Positions 63,102 to 64,000 of a stretch of DNA of 64,000 bases are shown here, piece by piece. The notes below the pieces were generated by a model. It ran no database searches and was not told where the DNA came from. It saw nothing but the letters and a program-made list of their open reading frames with translations. The stretch spans positions 11,055,001 to 11,119,000 of the forward strand of contig NC_065874.1 of assembly GCF_933775445.1 (NCBI RefSeq), written 5' to 3'. The first letter of the stretch is position 1. The number at the start of each line of letters is the position of its first letter. Source of the stretch: Argentina anserina. Its lineage: Eukaryota > Streptophyta > Magnoliopsida > Rosales > Rosaceae. Position numbers and translations under genes: made by a program.

Positions 63102-63660
63102 TATGGCTGTCAATGAGTCGTGTCGGGTTGGATTCGTGTCGGGTCGCTGTGTTTTACGTGTCATAAAATATAAACTCAAACTTAACTCATTTAATAATCG
63201 TGTCAAAAATTTAAAATTAAACTTAATGTACTTATTAATAGGGTTACCCATTTCCAACTCATTTAACCTATTTAATAGATTTATATATCGTGCAATTTTA
63301 CGTAAAATAAGAAATTAAAATAAATATTTAAATAAAATAGAAAAATAATTTATCTTATTACCTATATTCTAGTTTAAAATGAATAAAGACTTATTAAAAC
63401 TATAGTATAGATGATGCTACTTTCTTAATTGGTCGTGTATATATTTATTTTATATATAATTTTACTTGATCTTATATTAATCGTGTCATGCGGGTTTATT
63501 TCATATTATCGGCTTGACTCATAGTTAACTCGATTATTAAATGGGTTATGGCGGGTTAACCTACCGTTGACCCGTTTTCTAATCGTGCAGGTTAAACCCG
63601 GTTTTATTTCGTGCGGGTTTTGAATCGTGTTATCGGATCGTGTCGGAATTGATATGCCTA
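63102..63660. mobile_element. Non-autonomous hAT-type element
   Basis: 559 bp with an exact 8 bp target duplication GATGTGGT at 63094-63101 and 63661-63668. The left end TATGGCTGTCAATGAG and, on the other strand, right end TAGGCATATCAATTCC are imperfect inverted repeats. Subterminal regions are rich in CGTGTCGG and CGGGTT motifs. No coding region. Confidence 0.78.
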
Positions 63661-63668
63661 GATGTGGT

Positions 63669-64000
63669 ACCAAATATTTTATGATAAAATTCTCAAAAAA
63701 AATTAAAAATTTGTAACTGATAGGGCCAATGTGGTCAATGTAGCACTGAAACTATGCCTAGCCAGGGTCGTTCTGTGAACAAACTATACTCTCCTCATCG
63801 AAGGAAATAACCGTTACAAATCGATGATTAGCTTCAATTTCTCTTACGTCGATTCTAAAACAAATCTACGATGATCAACCTAAGAACAGAGGAATTGATT
63901 CATTCATTTGTGCATGACTGCATGAGTGATTAATTACATATCGGTCATTTTTCTGTTGACTGAATTTTGATTGATGATGATTGATTACGTTCCTTGGCAC
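63669..64000. other. Window end with no supported feature
   Basis: About 330 bases of AT-rich DNA. Nothing recognisable. Confidence 0.4.

Overview
The window is nuclear DNA of a flowering plant. It is AT-rich, has intron-containing genes with GT-AG junctions, a miR319-regulated TCP factor, a nuclear tRNA gene and many LTR retrotransposons, hAT elements and MITEs. Gene content fits a eudicot, probably a rosid; Rosaceae is a guess I cannot confirm from sequence alone.

Layout. (1) 1-14.4 kb is the regulatory half: a CIN-class TCP transcription factor (2743-4071, with an intact miR319 site), a tRNA gene on the minus strand (7770-7842), a non-autonomous hAT element (10979-11727) and a five-exon SPEAR/TIE-type EAR repressor gene (12401-14310). 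(2) 15.1-46.8 kb is a head-to-tail minus-strand array of three EF-hand Na+/Ca2+-exchanger-like (NCL) genes. Copy A (15114-18139) and copy B (24842-29213) have seven exons. Copy C (36512-46806) has nine, because the exon 4-5 pair is present twice in frame, which gives four EF-hands. A fourth copy survives only as a 3' stub at 55051-55158. (3) The spaces in the array hold transposons: an old LTR-like block (18928-23639) carrying a nested 3.0 kb solo LTR and abutting a CDKC-like kinase pseudogene; a second solo LTR (34450-36374); a MULE-type MITE in intron 1 of copy B; and a 5.25 kb Copia element (38399-43651) inside an intron of copy C. (4) 47-64 kb is mostly repeats: a decayed Copia element with a nested MITE, four-part hAT/MITE material, a palindromic pile of gypsy LTR fragments and a gypsy 5' LTR with its primer-binding site and start of gag.

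How the genes relate. CIN-TCP proteins control leaf growth, and TIE/SPEAR proteins are known to bind CIN-TCPs and recruit TOPLESS corepressors, so a transcription factor and a member of its repressor family lie about 8 kb apart. The TCP-NCL neighbourhood resembles Arabidopsis, where I recall TCP3 (At1g53230) lying next to NCL (At1g53210); this suggests an old conserved block. The NCL proteins are membrane cation exchangers with a cytosolic EF-hand regulatory loop. The three copies differ in their second exchanger motif and EF-hand number, which suggests divergence of function.

The most unusual element is the Copia insertion in copy C. Its two 146 bp LTRs are identical, yet its pol is broken in at least three ways, and where gag should be it carries fragments of an ACT-domain (ACR) gene in antisense and of an alpha-tubulin gene in sense. 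That is the signature of a recently mobilised, gene-capturing, non-autonomous element.
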